Below, piece by piece: positions 1 to 6,244 of a stretch of DNA of 10,388 bases. The DNA lies in assembly GCA_030266525.1 (NCBI GenBank), contig JAJDIC010000075.1, forward strand, positions 1-10,388, in the 5' to 3' direction. A program made the translations under genes and the position numbers. The first letter of the stretch is position 1, and the number at the start of each line of letters is the position of its first letter. The notes under the pieces are model-generated. The model saw nothing but the letters and a program-made list of their open reading frames with translations. It searched no databases and was not told where the DNA came from. Source of the DNA: Desulfovibrio sp. OttesenSCG-928-G15. GTDB taxonomy: Bacteria; Desulfobacterota; Desulfovibrionia; Desulfovibrionales; Desulfovibrionaceae.

Positions 1-38
1 CACTTTTCGTTGCTGCATAGCCGCGGCAACGAAAAGTG
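1..38. terminator. Long inverted repeat, possible terminator
   Basis: Perfect 13-bp inverted repeat (CACTTTTCGTTGC at 1-13 and GCAACGAAAAGTG at 26-38). On the plus strand it extends inward by a G-T wobble and two GC pairs to a 6-base loop. It lies 45 bases past the stop of the minus-strand amidohydrolase, so it may end that transcript or a plus-strand gene arriving from outside the window. No T-tract follows on the plus strand, and the minus-strand continuation is outside the window, so the terminator role is inferred from position and structure only. Confidence 0.5.
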
Positions 39-83
39 AGGGCACACCCCGTTTCTGATCACAGGCTCAAACGCCGGACGGCA

Positions 84-1280
84 TTATTCCCCCGAAGCCA
101 GCAATTCCAGCGCCGATGCGCAAAAAACCTTTACCCCCTGCGGCAGGACAAGCTCGTCATGAAACAAAAATTCCGGACTGTGCAAAGGCTTTGCCCCTGC
201 AAACCCGGCCCCGAGAAAGACCATACAGCCGGGAGCGTAGTGCAGGTAGCGGGAAAAATCTTCCCCGGCCAGCGACATGGCCGGTTCCACCACCCTGTCT
301 GCTCCGGCAACGCGTCCGGCTGCCCTGGCTACGGCTTCGGCAACAAAGGCATCATTGACAACCGGTCCGTCGTCCTGCGTGCAGGTCACTTCGCAGGTGA
401 CGCCCACGCTTGCGCATATGCCCTGGGCGATTTGCCCGATATGCCGGGTGAACGCCTCCATGGTTTCCGGCTGAAAAGCCCTTGCACAACCGGAAAGCCT
501 GGCTGTCTGGGGAATGACGTTGTGTGTGTCCCCGGCGTTCAGGGAAGCCACGGTCAAAACAGCAGGCAGCATGGGGTCGATGCGCCTGCTGACAATGTGT
601 TGCAAAGCGCAGGTCAGTTGGGCGGCCGCATCCAGAGCGTCAGAGCAAAGGTGGGGCTGTGAACCGTGACCGCCCTTGCCGGTAATGACAACCTCAAAAC
701 TCAGCACGGAAGCCATAATCGGGCCGGTGCGCACTCCGACAAGGCCTTCATCCAGATCCGGCCAGATATGCCCGGCAAGGCAATAATCCACCCCGTCCAT
801 CAGACCGCTGCGCACCATGGGCTCTGCCCCACCCTGCCCTTCCTCGGCAGGTTGAAACACAAAAAGCACGCTCCCGCCAAGCGCCTGCCCGGCTTCACTT
901 GCCGCAAGATCTGCCAAAGCGCCCGCCACGCCCAACATAATGGCCATATGCCCGTCATGCCCGCAAGCATGCATACGGCCTTGGTTGCGCGAAGCGTACT
1001 CAAGCCCGGTGCTTTCACAAACAGGCAGGGCGTCCATATCGGCCCGGAGCAACACTGTGGGACCGGGGCGGGCAAAACGCAGGCGGGCAGTTAGGCCGGT
1101 TCCCGCAATGCCCGTTTCCGGGTGTAACCCGCAGGAACGCAAGGCCCCGGCAACAAATTCCGCGCTTTGTACCTCGCGAAAGGCCAACTCCGGCATGGCG
1201 TGCAAAAGGCGACGCCTGTGCACAATGGCGGGGCTTTCCCGGTTCACATATTCGACCACTCTGGACAGGGCGGCTTCCAT
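84..1280 (-). CDS. M20D family metallo-amidohydrolase (N-acyl-amino-acid / hippurate hydrolase-like)
   Basis: Encodes a 398-residue protein typical of M20D amidohydrolases, cytosolic di-metal enzymes that cleave N-acyl amino acids or related amides. Visible motifs: HACGHDGH at about residues 104-111 (metal-binding Cys and His), the Glu pair in PAEEGQGG (146-147; general base and metal ligand), GHIWP (170-174), GGHGSQP in the dimerisation or lid domain (about 203-209), AGEDF (338-342) and a late His in LHSPEF (367). All expected metal ligands are present and the length is normal. The start at 1280 is chosen because AGGA sits about 6 bases upstream; an in-frame ATG at 1313 has no ribosome binding site and would add 11 residues without homology to the family. 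No signal peptide is seen. It is transcribed alone and is divergent from the outer-membrane protein gene. Substrate cannot be read from sequence: hippurate, N-acetyl amino acids, N-acetyl-diaminopimelate or indole-acetyl amino acids are all possible within this subfamily. Confidence 0.92.
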   Translation of the reverse strand: MEAALSRVVEYVNRESPAIVHRRRLLHAMPELAFREVQSAEFVAGALRSCGLHPETGIAGTGLTARLRFARPGPTVLLRADMDALPVCESTGLEYASRNQGRMHACGHDGHMAIMLGVAGALADLAASEAGQALGGSVLFVFQPAEEGQGGAEPMVRSGLMDGVDYCLAGHIWPDLDEGLVGVRTGPIMASVLSFEVVITGKGGHGSQPHLCSDALDAAAQLTCALQHIVSRRIDPMLPAVLTVASLNAGDTHNVIPQTARLSGCARAFQPETMEAFTRHIGQIAQGICASVGVTCEVTCTQDDGPVVNDAFVAEAVARAAGRVAGADRVVEPAMSLAGEDFSRYLHYAPGCMVFLGAGFAGAKPLHSPEFLFHDELVLPQGVKVFCASALELLASGE

Positions 1281-1353
1281 AAAAATCCTCACAATCGGTT
1301 GAAAGACGGGCATTGCGGCATGGCACTTGCAGACAACAACCGGGCTGGTGTAA

Positions 1354-1430
1354 CAGGGACATTATTTCCCTGCATATGAGCAAAAAAATCCGCTCATGAC
1401 AAGGCAACAGAAAGCCTGTCCGCCTGTTGC
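1354..1430. repeat. Three consecutive short inverted repeats
   Basis: Three adjacent perfect dyads: CAGGGA (1354-1359) with TCCCTG (1367-1372), ATGAGC (1376-1381) with GCTCAT (1392-1397), and GCAACAG (1404-1410) with CTGTTGC (1424-1430). The middle one sits between the weak minus-strand -35 and -10 candidates, which would suit an operator. Each is short enough to occur by chance; the clustering is what draws attention. Confidence 0.4.
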
Positions 1431-1523
1431 ACACAAGTGGCGTTATTTCTTTAGACTTTCTCTATAGTTTCTGATAAGCAGAAAAACGTAAGCGATTTGT
1501 CCGAATAAATATGTTGCTTCCCG

Positions 1524-1547
1524 CCCTGACCTGTGGCACAGGCAGGG
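1524..1547 (+). repeat. Dyad / 5' leader hairpin upstream of MipA-like gene
   Basis: CCTGTG (1530-1535) and CACAGG (1537-1542) form a near-perfect palindrome, flanked by CCCT (1524-1527) and AGGG (1544-1547), which can extend the stem past a small internal loop. It lies 57 bases before the start codon. It could be a leader hairpin affecting mRNA stability or a repressor site; nothing in the sequence decides between them. Confidence 0.4.
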
Positions 1548-1603
1548 AACCGGCGTATACAGCGGCCCGGCCTGTAATCCGGCATTCAATAAACGAGGAA
1601 TAT

Positions 1604-2473
1604 ATGAATCTGGCTATACAAAAAATTACGCGTGGCGTTCTGTGCCTGGCCCTGGTCGGCCTGGCCCTGACCTTCAGCCAGGTCCCGGCTTTTGCCGACC
1701 CTATTGCCATTACGGACAACCCGGCGGGGTTGTCGGACAATCCCGGCCCGGAGCAGGGAGATGAGCTTCCTCCCGGTTTTCTTGCCGTTGAGGAAGGTCT
1801 GGCGCTCGGCCTGGGCGTTGGCTTTGCCAATTCACCTTACAAGGATTACGGGTTTCAATGGACCCCCCTGCCCATTATTTCTTATGAGGGTAAGTACGCG
1901 TATATACGTGGCATGACCGCCGGGCTGAAACTGCTCAATACCAACTTTTTTGAGCTGTCCGCCTTTATCGGCTACGACCCCACCAGCTTTGACGCCTCGT
2001 CTTCATCCAACTGGGCCATGAAACGCCTGAAAGACAGACAGGCCAGCGGCGTAGTCGGTATGGAAGCACGGGTGCTTACGCCCATAGGCATGCTCGCCGC
2101 CAACGCTTCCGGTGACGTACTCGGCCATAGTAACGGCTTTTCCGGAAAAGCCAGCTATACGTACAGCGCCGAATTCGGAGATCTGGAAATCGACCCGTCC
2201 GTGGGCATTCTCTGGAGCACCAGCAAGTACAACGACTATTACTACGGCGTGTCCGACAAGGAGTCTCGCAGAAGCCGCCTGAAAAGCTACGACGCAGGCG
2301 CAGGGATCGCCCCCTTTGTCAACCTGACAGCCATATACAGCTTCAATGACAAGTGGAGCATGTTCCTGAGCGGGCAGGTTGAATTCCTGGAAAGCTCGAT
2401 CAAGGACAGCCCCATGGTGAACAAGTCGGAAGTGTTTAACGTGCAGACCGGAATCAGCTATTCTTTCTTCTAG
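1604..2473 (+). CDS. MipA/OmpV family outer-membrane beta-barrel protein
   Basis: Encodes 289 residues. A signal peptide is clear: basic start, hydrophobic stretch (about residues 12-24) and an AFA cleavage site after Ala31. The mature protein begins with an acidic, proline-rich linker in which DNPAGLSDNPG repeats a DNP element. It then shows alternating polar and aromatic strands typical of a barrel (GLGVGFANSPY, PLPIISYEGKYAYIRG, FELSAFIGYDP) and ends in YSFF, the aromatic C-terminus recognised by the Bam assembly machinery. The GLGVG...SPYKDY...PLPIISYEGKY order matches the MipA/OmpV family. E. coli MipA is a scaffold for murein hydrolase MltA, while other members act as porin-like or antigenic proteins. 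The start at 1604 is supported by GAGGA 6 bases upstream; an in-frame ATG at 1511 would precede and disrupt the signal peptide. It is transcribed alone, ending at the long hairpin 2532-2588. Exact role unknown. Confidence 0.85.
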   Translation: MNLAIQKITRGVLCLALVGLALTFSQVPAFADPIAITDNPAGLSDNPGPEQGDELPPGFLAVEEGLALGLGVGFANSPYKDYGFQWTPLPIISYEGKYAYIRGMTAGLKLLNTNFFELSAFIGYDPTSFDASSSSNWAMKRLKDRQASGVVGMEARVLTPIGMLAANASGDVLGHSNGFSGKASYTYSAEFGDLEIDPSVGILWSTSKYNDYYYGVSDKESRRSRLKSYDAGAGIAPFVNLTAIYSFNDKWSMFLSGQVEFLESSIKDSPMVNKSEVFNVQTGISYSFF

Positions 2474-2507
2474 GGCGAATCTCAAAGGCAATCTGCTCTA
2501 ACGGCGG

Positions 2508-2533
2508 GCTGACGCCAAAGAAGCGTTGTCAGC
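2508..2533 (+). repeat. Short inverted repeat abutting the main hairpin
   Basis: GCTGAC (2508-2513) can pair with GTCAGC (2528-2533). The right arm shares two bases with the long stem starting at 2532, so the two structures nearly exclude each other at the junction. The stem is weak and may be incidental. Confidence 0.3.
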
Positions 2534-2588
2534 AAGCACAAGACACCGCTATCCCTCATAATGAAGGATAGCGGTGTCTTGTGCTTGC
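2532..2588. terminator. Very long perfect hairpin between convergent genes, likely bidirectional terminator
   Basis: A 23-bp uninterrupted stem (arms 2532-2554 and 2566-2588) followed, after one mismatch, by four more pairs closing on a single-base loop at 2560. It lies 58 bases after the MipA-like stop and 21 bases past the pepT stop, where the two transcripts converge, which suits a terminator for both. Neither side has a proper T-tract, so it may act instead as a processing or 3'-end stability structure. I see no target-site duplication that would mark it as a small mobile element. Confidence 0.7.
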
Positions 2589-2609
2589 GCCGTGGCCCCC
2601 TGAGCGCGA

Positions 2610-3830
2610 TTATTCCTCGGCCCAGAGTTTTGCCAGGTTGACTACAGTCTGCATGGCCTTGGTCATGGTTTGCACTGAACAGTATTCAAACTTTCCGTGG
2701 AAGTTCATGGCCCCGGTGAACAGGTTCGGGCAGGGAAGGCCCATGAAGGACAGACGCGCCCCGTCCGTTCCACCGCGAATGGGTTTGATTTCCGGCTTGA
2801 CGCCCGCCTGCTCCATGGCTTTTACGGCCTTGTTGATGACTTCCGGGAAAGGCTCCACCTTTTCACGCATATTGTAATACTGGTCATTCATGGTCAGGGT
2901 GAAAACGCCCTTGCCGTATGTATTGTTCAGCCAGTCCACCACACCCTGCATCACGGCCTTTCTTTCCTCAAAGCGTGTTTTGTCGTGGTCGCGAATGATA
3001 TATTCCATTTCGGCGCGTTCCACGTTGCCGTTTATGCCGGTGAGGTGGAAAAAGCCTTCGTAGCCTTCTGTATGTTCCGGGCGGTCCCAGGGGGGAAGCA
3101 GGCTGTTCAATTCGCAGGCCAGGTGCAGGGAGTTGAGCATTTTGTTTTTCGCATAGCCGGGGTGAATGTTCATGCCCTGAATGACAATATTTGCCCCTGC
3201 GGCGTTGAAGTTTTCATACTCAAGCTCGCCTTCCATGCCGCCGTCCACGGTGTAAGCGAACTTTGCGCCGAACTTGCCCACGTCAAAAAAGTCCACACCG
3301 TGCCCCACTTCCTCATCCGGGGTGAAGCCCACGCGAATCGGGCCGTGCTTTTCCTCCGGGTGGGCCAGGAAATATTCCATGGCCGTGACAATTTCGGCTA
3401 TTCCGGCCTTGTCGTCAGCGCCGAGAAGGGTTGTGCCGTCCGTCACCACAAGCCTGTGCCCCTTGTAGAAGGAAAGCTCAGGAAATTCAGAGACTTTCAT
3501 AACCACGGAATCGTTCAGGGCAATGTCGCCGCCATCGTATGATTCGATAATGCGCGGCTTTACGTTCACACCGGGCATGTCCGGTGCGGTGTCCACATGC
3601 GAGATAAAGCCGATTACCGGCCTGTTCTCATAGCCGGGGCTTGCCGGAAGCGTTGCCATCACATAGCCTTTCTCGTCCATGCTCACATCGGACAGGCCAA
3701 GCGCGGTCAGTTCTTCTTTCAGGTGCGCCAGCAAGGTGAGCTGTTTTTGCGTGGAAGGGTAGCTTTCGCTTTTCGGGTCGCTCTGGGTGTCAAAAGAAAC
3801 GTATTGTAAAAACCGGTCCAGTATCTCCAT
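2610..3830 (-). CDS. pepT: Peptidase T (tripeptide aminopeptidase)
   Basis: Encodes 406 residues, the usual PepT length (about 408). PepT is a cytosolic M20B zinc peptidase that removes the N-terminal residue from tripeptides. The di-zinc site is complete: His78 and Asp80 (SHVDTAPD), bridging Asp140 (GADDKAG), general base Glu173 and ligand Glu174 (PDEEVGHG), Asp196 (TVDGG) and His378 (NFHGK). These numbers agree with the Salmonella enzyme to within one residue. The PIRGGTDGARLSFMGLPCPNL segment (350-370) is also characteristic. The start at 3830 has AAGGA about 7 bases upstream. The gene follows the OPT transporter gene at 75 bases on the same strand with no terminator visible between, so the two probably form an operon for uptake and breakdown of small peptides. 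It ends at the shared hairpin 2532-2588. Confidence 0.97.
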   Translation of the reverse strand: MEILDRFLQYVSFDTQSDPKSESYPSTQKQLTLLAHLKEELTALGLSDVSMDEKGYVMATLPASPGYENRPVIGFISHVDTAPDMPGVNVKPRIIESYDGGDIALNDSVVMKVSEFPELSFYKGHRLVVTDGTTLLGADDKAGIAEIVTAMEYFLAHPEEKHGPIRVGFTPDEEVGHGVDFFDVGKFGAKFAYTVDGGMEGELEYENFNAAGANIVIQGMNIHPGYAKNKMLNSLHLACELNSLLPPWDRPEHTEGYEGFFHLTGINGNVERAEMEYIIRDHDKTRFEERKAVMQGVVDWLNNTYGKGVFTLTMNDQYYNMREKVEPFPEVINKAVKAMEQAGVKPEIKPIRGGTDGARLSFMGLPCPNLFTGAMNFHGKFEYCSVQTMTKAMQTVVNLAKLWAEE

Positions 3831-3905
3831 GCTTTCATCCTTTATAAGCTACACATTTACCCATCAAGAGGGCGTCATACATATGATCGGTTGCGCCCCG
3901 GCCCC

Positions 3906-5888
3906 CTACTCTTCAACCTTGGCCCGCCCGGCGTCCCATATAAAATAGGCCACAAGCAAGAGGTACATGCACAGGGCCAGCACCTGTGCGCCGGTAGTGG
4001 CGTTCCAGCTTTCGGCAAACCAGTCCACCCCGAAAAACTTGAGCATGGCGCTGACCACGCCCATAAGCGCCCCACCGGCAATGAAGCCGGAGGCCATAAG
4101 CGTGCCGCGCTCGCTCCGGCTCTTGTTCAGTTTTTCATCCTTGCTGCGGGTGGAAACCCACCAGCTGATCAGCCCGCCGATAAGCAGCGGCACGTTAAGC
4201 TGCAAGGGGATGAACATGCCAAGGGCAAAGGCCAGCGCCGGAATGCCAATCATGGTCAGGACAAGGGCCAGCACGGCCCCGGCGAAATACAGCATCCAGG
4301 GGGTGGCGCCGCCTTCCATCATCGGCTTAATCACGGCGGCCATGGCGTTTGCCTGCGGCGCGGCCAGCGCGTCATGGCCTACAAAGCCGTAGGTCTGGTT
4401 AAGTACTATCATTACCCCGGCAACGGTTGCGGCGGAAACAGCCGTACCAAGAAATTTCCACCCCTCCTGCCGGGCGGGGGTTGTGCCAAGCCAATAGCCG
4501 ACCTTCAAGTCCGTAATAAAGGCCCCGGCCATGGCCAGCGCCGTGCACACCACCCCGCCGATTATCAATGCAGCGGTCATGCCGTCTGTGCCGTTAAGTC
4601 CGGCGCTGACCAGCACAAGCGAACTGACGATAAGAGTCATCAAAGTCATGCCGGAAACCGGGTTTGAGCCTACAATGGCAATGGCGTTTGCGGCAACCGT
4701 GGTAAAGAGGAAAGATATGATAAAAACGATTCCCAGGGCAATAAAGGTGACAAACCAGCTTCCCAGCACGCCGAAGCGGAAAAACACCAGCAGGGTAAGC
4801 AAGATGGCCAGCAGCAGGGCCAGAATGAGCTTCATGGAAAGATCGGTCTGGGTGCGTTCTTCACCGCCGGACGCATCTTTTTTGCCGCGAAGCTCCCTGA
4901 CCGCAAGGCCCAGCGCCTGACCGATAATGCCGGAACTGCGGATTATGCCGACAAGACCGGCCATGGCAATGCCGCCAATGCCAAGGTGCCTGGCATAATT
5001 GCTGAATATTTCCTCAGCCGACATGGCCGAAATAACGGCGGTCACGCCTTCGCCCACAGGGGCGGTCAGGCCGGGCGCGAAATAGCTGATTACCGGAATA
5101 AGCACAAACCACACGGTAAACGAACCCGCACATATAATGGCCGCATAGCGCAGGCCCACAATATAGCCAAGGCCAAGCAGGGCCGCGCCCGTGTTCACCT
5201 TGAACACAAGTTTGCCCTTGTCGGCCAGCTCCGTGCCCCATGCTGTAATGCGGGTGGACACGTTTTCCGTCCACCAGCCAAAGGTACCCACGGTGAAGTC
5301 ATACAAGCCGCCAATAAGACCGCTTGTTGCCAACAGCGTGGCCTGGTTGCCCTTTTTCTCCCCGGAAACCAGCACTTCCGTGGTAGCTGTGGCTTCGGGG
5401 AAAGGGTATTTGCCGTGCATGTCCTTGACGAAATATTTACGAAAGGGGATGAGCAGCAAAATACCCAGGAAACCGCCAAGCATGGAAGCCAGAAATACCT
5501 TGTAAAACGCCGCATCCAGACCAAGAATATACAGGGCGGGCAAGGTAAAAATCGCGCCGGAAACAACCGCGCCGGAACTGGCCCCGATAGACTGGATGAT
5601 AACGTTCTGCCCAAGGGCATTCTGTTTGCCCAGCATCTTGCTGACGCCCACGGCTATGATGGCAATGGGTATGGCCGCCTCAAAAACCTGGCCTACGTGC
5701 AGGCCAAGGTAAGCGGCCGCAGCGGAAAAAACCACCGCCATGGCCAGGCCCATGCCCACGGCATAGGGGGTGACTTCCACCGGGCTTTCCCCGGCGGGCA
5801 TAATCGGTTTGTACTCTTCACCGGGCTTCAATTCCCGGTAAGCGTTATCGGGCAATGACACATTTTTCTGCGCAGACTGTGTTTCCAT
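3906..5888 (-). CDS. OPT family oligopeptide transporter
   Basis: Encodes a 660-residue polytopic inner-membrane protein of the oligopeptide transporter (OPT) superfamily, prokaryotic branch, which moves peptides or metal chelates, probably with protons. After a polar N-terminus come about 14-16 hydrophobic segments. Family motifs are visible: AMAVVFSAAAAYLGLHVG (50-67), KYPFPEATATTEVL (160-173), GSNPVSGMT (407-415), DLKVGYWLGTTP (460-471), and PLQLNVPLLIGG (561-572). A charged loop at about 334-350 lies midway. The start at 5888 is chosen because GGGAG lies about 4 bases upstream. An in-frame ATG at 6059 would add 57 mostly basic residues, has no family counterpart, and would bury the promoter candidate. 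The downstream neighbour is pepT, which supports peptide rather than siderophore substrates. Substrate range is inferred from context only. Confidence 0.93.
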   Translation of the reverse strand: METQSAQKNVSLPDNAYRELKPGEEYKPIMPAGESPVEVTPYAVGMGLAMAVVFSAAAAYLGLHVGQVFEAAIPIAIIAVGVSKMLGKQNALGQNVIIQSIGASSGAVVSGAIFTLPALYILGLDAAFYKVFLASMLGGFLGILLLIPFRKYFVKDMHGKYPFPEATATTEVLVSGEKKGNQATLLATSGLIGGLYDFTVGTFGWWTENVSTRITAWGTELADKGKLVFKVNTGAALLGLGYIVGLRYAAIICAGSFTVWFVLIPVISYFAPGLTAPVGEGVTAVISAMSAEEIFSNYARHLGIGGIAMAGLVGIIRSSGIIGQALGLAVRELRGKKDASGGEERTQTDLSMKLILALLLAILLTLLVFFRFGVLGSWFVTFIALGIVFIISFLFTTVAANAIAIVGSNPVSGMTLMTLIVSSLVLVSAGLNGTDGMTAALIIGGVVCTALAMAGAFITDLKVGYWLGTTPARQEGWKFLGTAVSAATVAGVMIVLNQTYGFVGHDALAAPQANAMAAVIKPMMEGGATPWMLYFAGAVLALVLTMIGIPALAFALGMFIPLQLNVPLLIGGLISWWVSTRSKDEKLNKSRSERGTLMASGFIAGGALMGVVSAMLKFFGVDWFAESWNATTGAQVLALCMYLLLVAYFIWDAGRAKVEE

Positions 5889-5928
5889 ACTCTCCCGCCG
5901 GTTACACCTGATTAAAAAATACCGAAAA

Positions 5929-5957
5929 AGTGTAAATGCAGAAAAGTAATTACGCAA
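5929..5957 (-). promoter_or_regulatory. Candidate promoter for the OPT-pepT operon
   Basis: On the minus strand TTGCGT (5952-5957) and TACACT (5929-5934) are separated by exactly 17 bases, followed by an AT-rich stretch. It would give a leader of roughly 30-40 bases before the start at 5888. TTACAC (5902-5907) and GTGTAA (5930-5935) form a spaced inverted repeat, one arm of which covers the -10 box and could be an operator. The matches to consensus are moderate. Confidence 0.4.
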
Positions 5958-6104
5958 GCGCAATATATGCCAACGCATACGCGGTTGCCTCTCGCACAAG
6001 CGTTTTAGCGCAAGAAGGTTCAAACGGTGCCCTTTTTGTAAACGCTTTTTGCCCTTCACCTCTTTTCTTCATCAAAAACAGTCTTATGTATGTTGTTCGC
6101 GGGT

Positions 6105-6124
6105 AAGCCCCATCGCCGGGGCTT
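6105..6124 (+). repeat. GC-rich hairpin in the htpG upstream region
   Basis: AAGCCCC (6105-6111) and GGGGCTT (6118-6124) form a 7-bp perfect stem with a 6-base loop, about 120 bases before the htpG start. Outer GCG/CGC pairing past a 3-base bulge may extend it. It has no T-tract. It may be a leader structure of htpG mRNA; position and stability are the only evidence. Confidence 0.35.
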
Positions 6125-6244
6125 CGCAAACAGCCGCGCCACACCGCAAACAGGCCCACGGCACTGCAAGGCACCCGGCACCGCCGGCAGGCCATGTCGC
6201 GGCTGTGCCTCAAACACGCATATATTCATGACTGGGAGTTTTCC

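Larger units (their letters stand above)
1281..1603. promoter_or_regulatory. Divergent intergenic region between amidohydrolase and MipA-like gene
   Basis: 323 bases without a convincing gene. It must hold the promoters of both flanking genes. For the minus-strand gene a weak candidate is TTGTCA (1397-1402) with CATATG (1373-1378) at 18-base spacing. For the plus-strand gene, TATAGT (1463-1468) is a good -10 match but has no clear -35 partner, and TAAATA (1506-1511) is another AT-rich option. Bases 1440-1515 are distinctly AT-rich. Four short inverted repeats are described separately. Confidence 0.5.
5889..6244. promoter_or_regulatory. Divergent intergenic region between OPT transporter and htpG
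   Basis: 356 bases with no convincing gene; short open frames here lack ribosome binding sites and resemblance to known proteins. The left part is AT-rich and holds the OPT promoter candidate. The right part (from about 6100) is GC-rich and would be the htpG leader. AAGCGTTT (5998-6005) and AAACGCTT (6040-6047) form a widely spaced inverted repeat. No CIRCE element is present, and I find no well-spaced heat-shock sigma promoter. Confidence 0.45.

Noticed and set aside
2697..3542. 281-residue plus-strand open frame opposite pepT
   Set aside because: It is antisense to a complete pepT with all catalytic residues and has no homology I can recognise.
4986..5858. 290-residue plus-strand open frame opposite the OPT transporter gene
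   Set aside because: It is a shadow of the transporter, with unnatural composition rich in Gly, His, Arg and Lys.
5889..6059. 57-residue N-terminal extension of the OPT transporter
   Set aside because: The extension is basic and unlike the family, the ATG at 6059 lacks a ribosome binding site, and the start at 5888 has a good one.
6083..6115. Heat-shock sigma-32-type promoter upstream of htpG
   Set aside because: CCCCAT at 6108-6113 fits a -10 box, but the best -35-like CTTATG is about five bases too far away and matches poorly; the CCCC is also part of a hairpin stem.
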